From contig CAAFRK010000161.1 of the NCBI GenBank assembly GCA_900765235.1, positions 1-13,671 of the forward strand: a DNA stretch of 13,671 nt, given 5' to 3'. The notes under the pieces are model-generated. The model searched no databases, had not been told where the DNA came from, and worked only from the letters and a program-made list of their open reading frames with translations. Below, piece by piece: positions 13,295 through 13,671 of the stretch (within the stretch, counting starts at the first letter, position 1; each line of letters opens with the position of its first letter). This stretch comes from an uncultured Veillonella sp. (GTDB lineage: Bacteria; Bacillota_C; Negativicutes; Veillonellales; Veillonellaceae). Both the position numbers and the translations under genes were made by a program.

Positions 13295-13671
13295 CTAAAT
13301 AACCTTGTGATTCTCATTTATTTTCAATTGAATCATGATGCCCATAACAATCCAAAACATGCGAATGCCCGATGAATTTCCCCACGTATAATCTATAGAT
13401 CCAAACAAGAACAAATAGCTAATAAAGCCTAACATTATTGATAAATCATAAGGGTTTCTTGATTTAACATAATGTATCAAAGATTTACAGAATATAAAGA
13501 ATGAAAATCCTAAGAATCCAATGAGCCCTAATATGCCAGATTCAGAGGCTATTTGCAATAGATTATTATGAGAATGGCCTAGATCTTGAGTTTCTTGTTT
13601 TAATTTATAGTGCTCTCGATATGTTTTTTGCCATAATCCAGGACCAACACCTGTTACAGGATGATCCATAA
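13295..13671 (-). CDS. O-antigen ligase/polymerase-family protein, C-terminal part (truncated by window edge)
   Basis: The last 124 or so residues of a membrane protein of the O-antigen ligase (WaaL)/Wzy_C superfamily are visible. HPVTGVGPGLWQ followed by a HSHNNLLQIASESGILGLIG block is the characteristic periplasmic loop and following span, with the conserved His-x-His-Asn-Asn-Leu. At least three further membrane segments follow. The ATG at 13669 is probably internal, because the motif normally lies well inside a protein of about 400 residues and the frame has no stop up to the window edge. The stop at 13295 is 231 nt before the wbaP start, so the gene probably belongs to a preceding transcription unit. 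It could be the lipid A-core ligase or a polymerase for another glycan. Confidence 0.85.
   Translation of the reverse strand, partial: MDHPVTGVGPGLWQKTYREHYKLKQETQDLGHSHNNLLQIASESGILGLIGFLGFSFFIFCKSLIHYVKSRNPYDLSIMLGFISYLFLFGSIDYTWGNSSGIRMFWIVMGIMIQLKINENHKVI

Noticed and set aside
1..13671. Insertion sequences, CRISPR arrays, tRNA or rRNA genes
   Set aside because: I saw no transposase-like protein, no regularly spaced repeats and no tRNA- or rRNA-like sequence anywhere in the window.

Overview
This 13.7 kb window most likely comes from a diderm Firmicute of the Negativicutes, and Veillonella is my best guess. The reasons are low G+C DNA with Firmicute-style ribosome binding sites (GGAGG) and sigma-A promoters, a Firmicute-type holin-like toxin, and an O-antigen/capsule locus of the WbaP/Wzx/Wzy type. 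The genus is inferred from the overall look of the proteins; no marker gene in the window proves it.

Layout, left to right. Positions 1-352 hold what looks like a complete type I toxin-antitoxin locus. It has a 33-residue membrane peptide on the + strand, a Shine-Dalgarno buried in a 10-bp hairpin, and a convergent antisense RNA with its own near-consensus promoter. Positions 362-1407 carry two small genes of unknown function on the - strand, one secreted and one cytoplasmic, separated by a very strong terminator. Positions 1610-13063 are a ten-gene surface-polysaccharide operon on the - strand. In transcription order it reads: wbaP-like initiating sugar-phosphate transferase, glf (UDP-galactopyranose mutase), a DUF4422 glycosyltransferase, licD-family gene B, a class V aminotransferase, a cytidylyltransferase/Gfo-Idh fusion, licD-family gene A, a GT2 glycosyltransferase, a wzx flippase and a wzy polymerase. 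The right edge (13295-13671) is the C-terminal part of an O-antigen ligase/polymerase-family gene from a preceding unit.

Proposed joint function (inference): WbaP puts a hexose-1-phosphate, probably galactose, on undecaprenyl phosphate. Glf makes UDP-galactofuranose, which the DUF4422 enzyme probably uses, and the GT2 enzyme adds at least one more sugar. The middle four genes look like a dedicated cassette that aminates a small carbonyl compound, activates it with CTP and transfers it as a phosphodiester substituent through two LicD proteins. Wzx flips the unit and Wzy polymerises it.

The main points for a second look are: (1) the type I toxin-antitoxin locus; (2) the aminotransferase/cytidylyltransferase/LicD cassette, whose nucleotide-activated product is not obvious and lacks the phosphonate genes expected for aminoethylphosphonate; (3) the oxidoreductase half of the fusion, which has lost the usual catalytic Lys and Asp positions; and (4) a strong intrinsic terminator just before the wbaP ribosome binding site, which operon transcripts apparently must read through.
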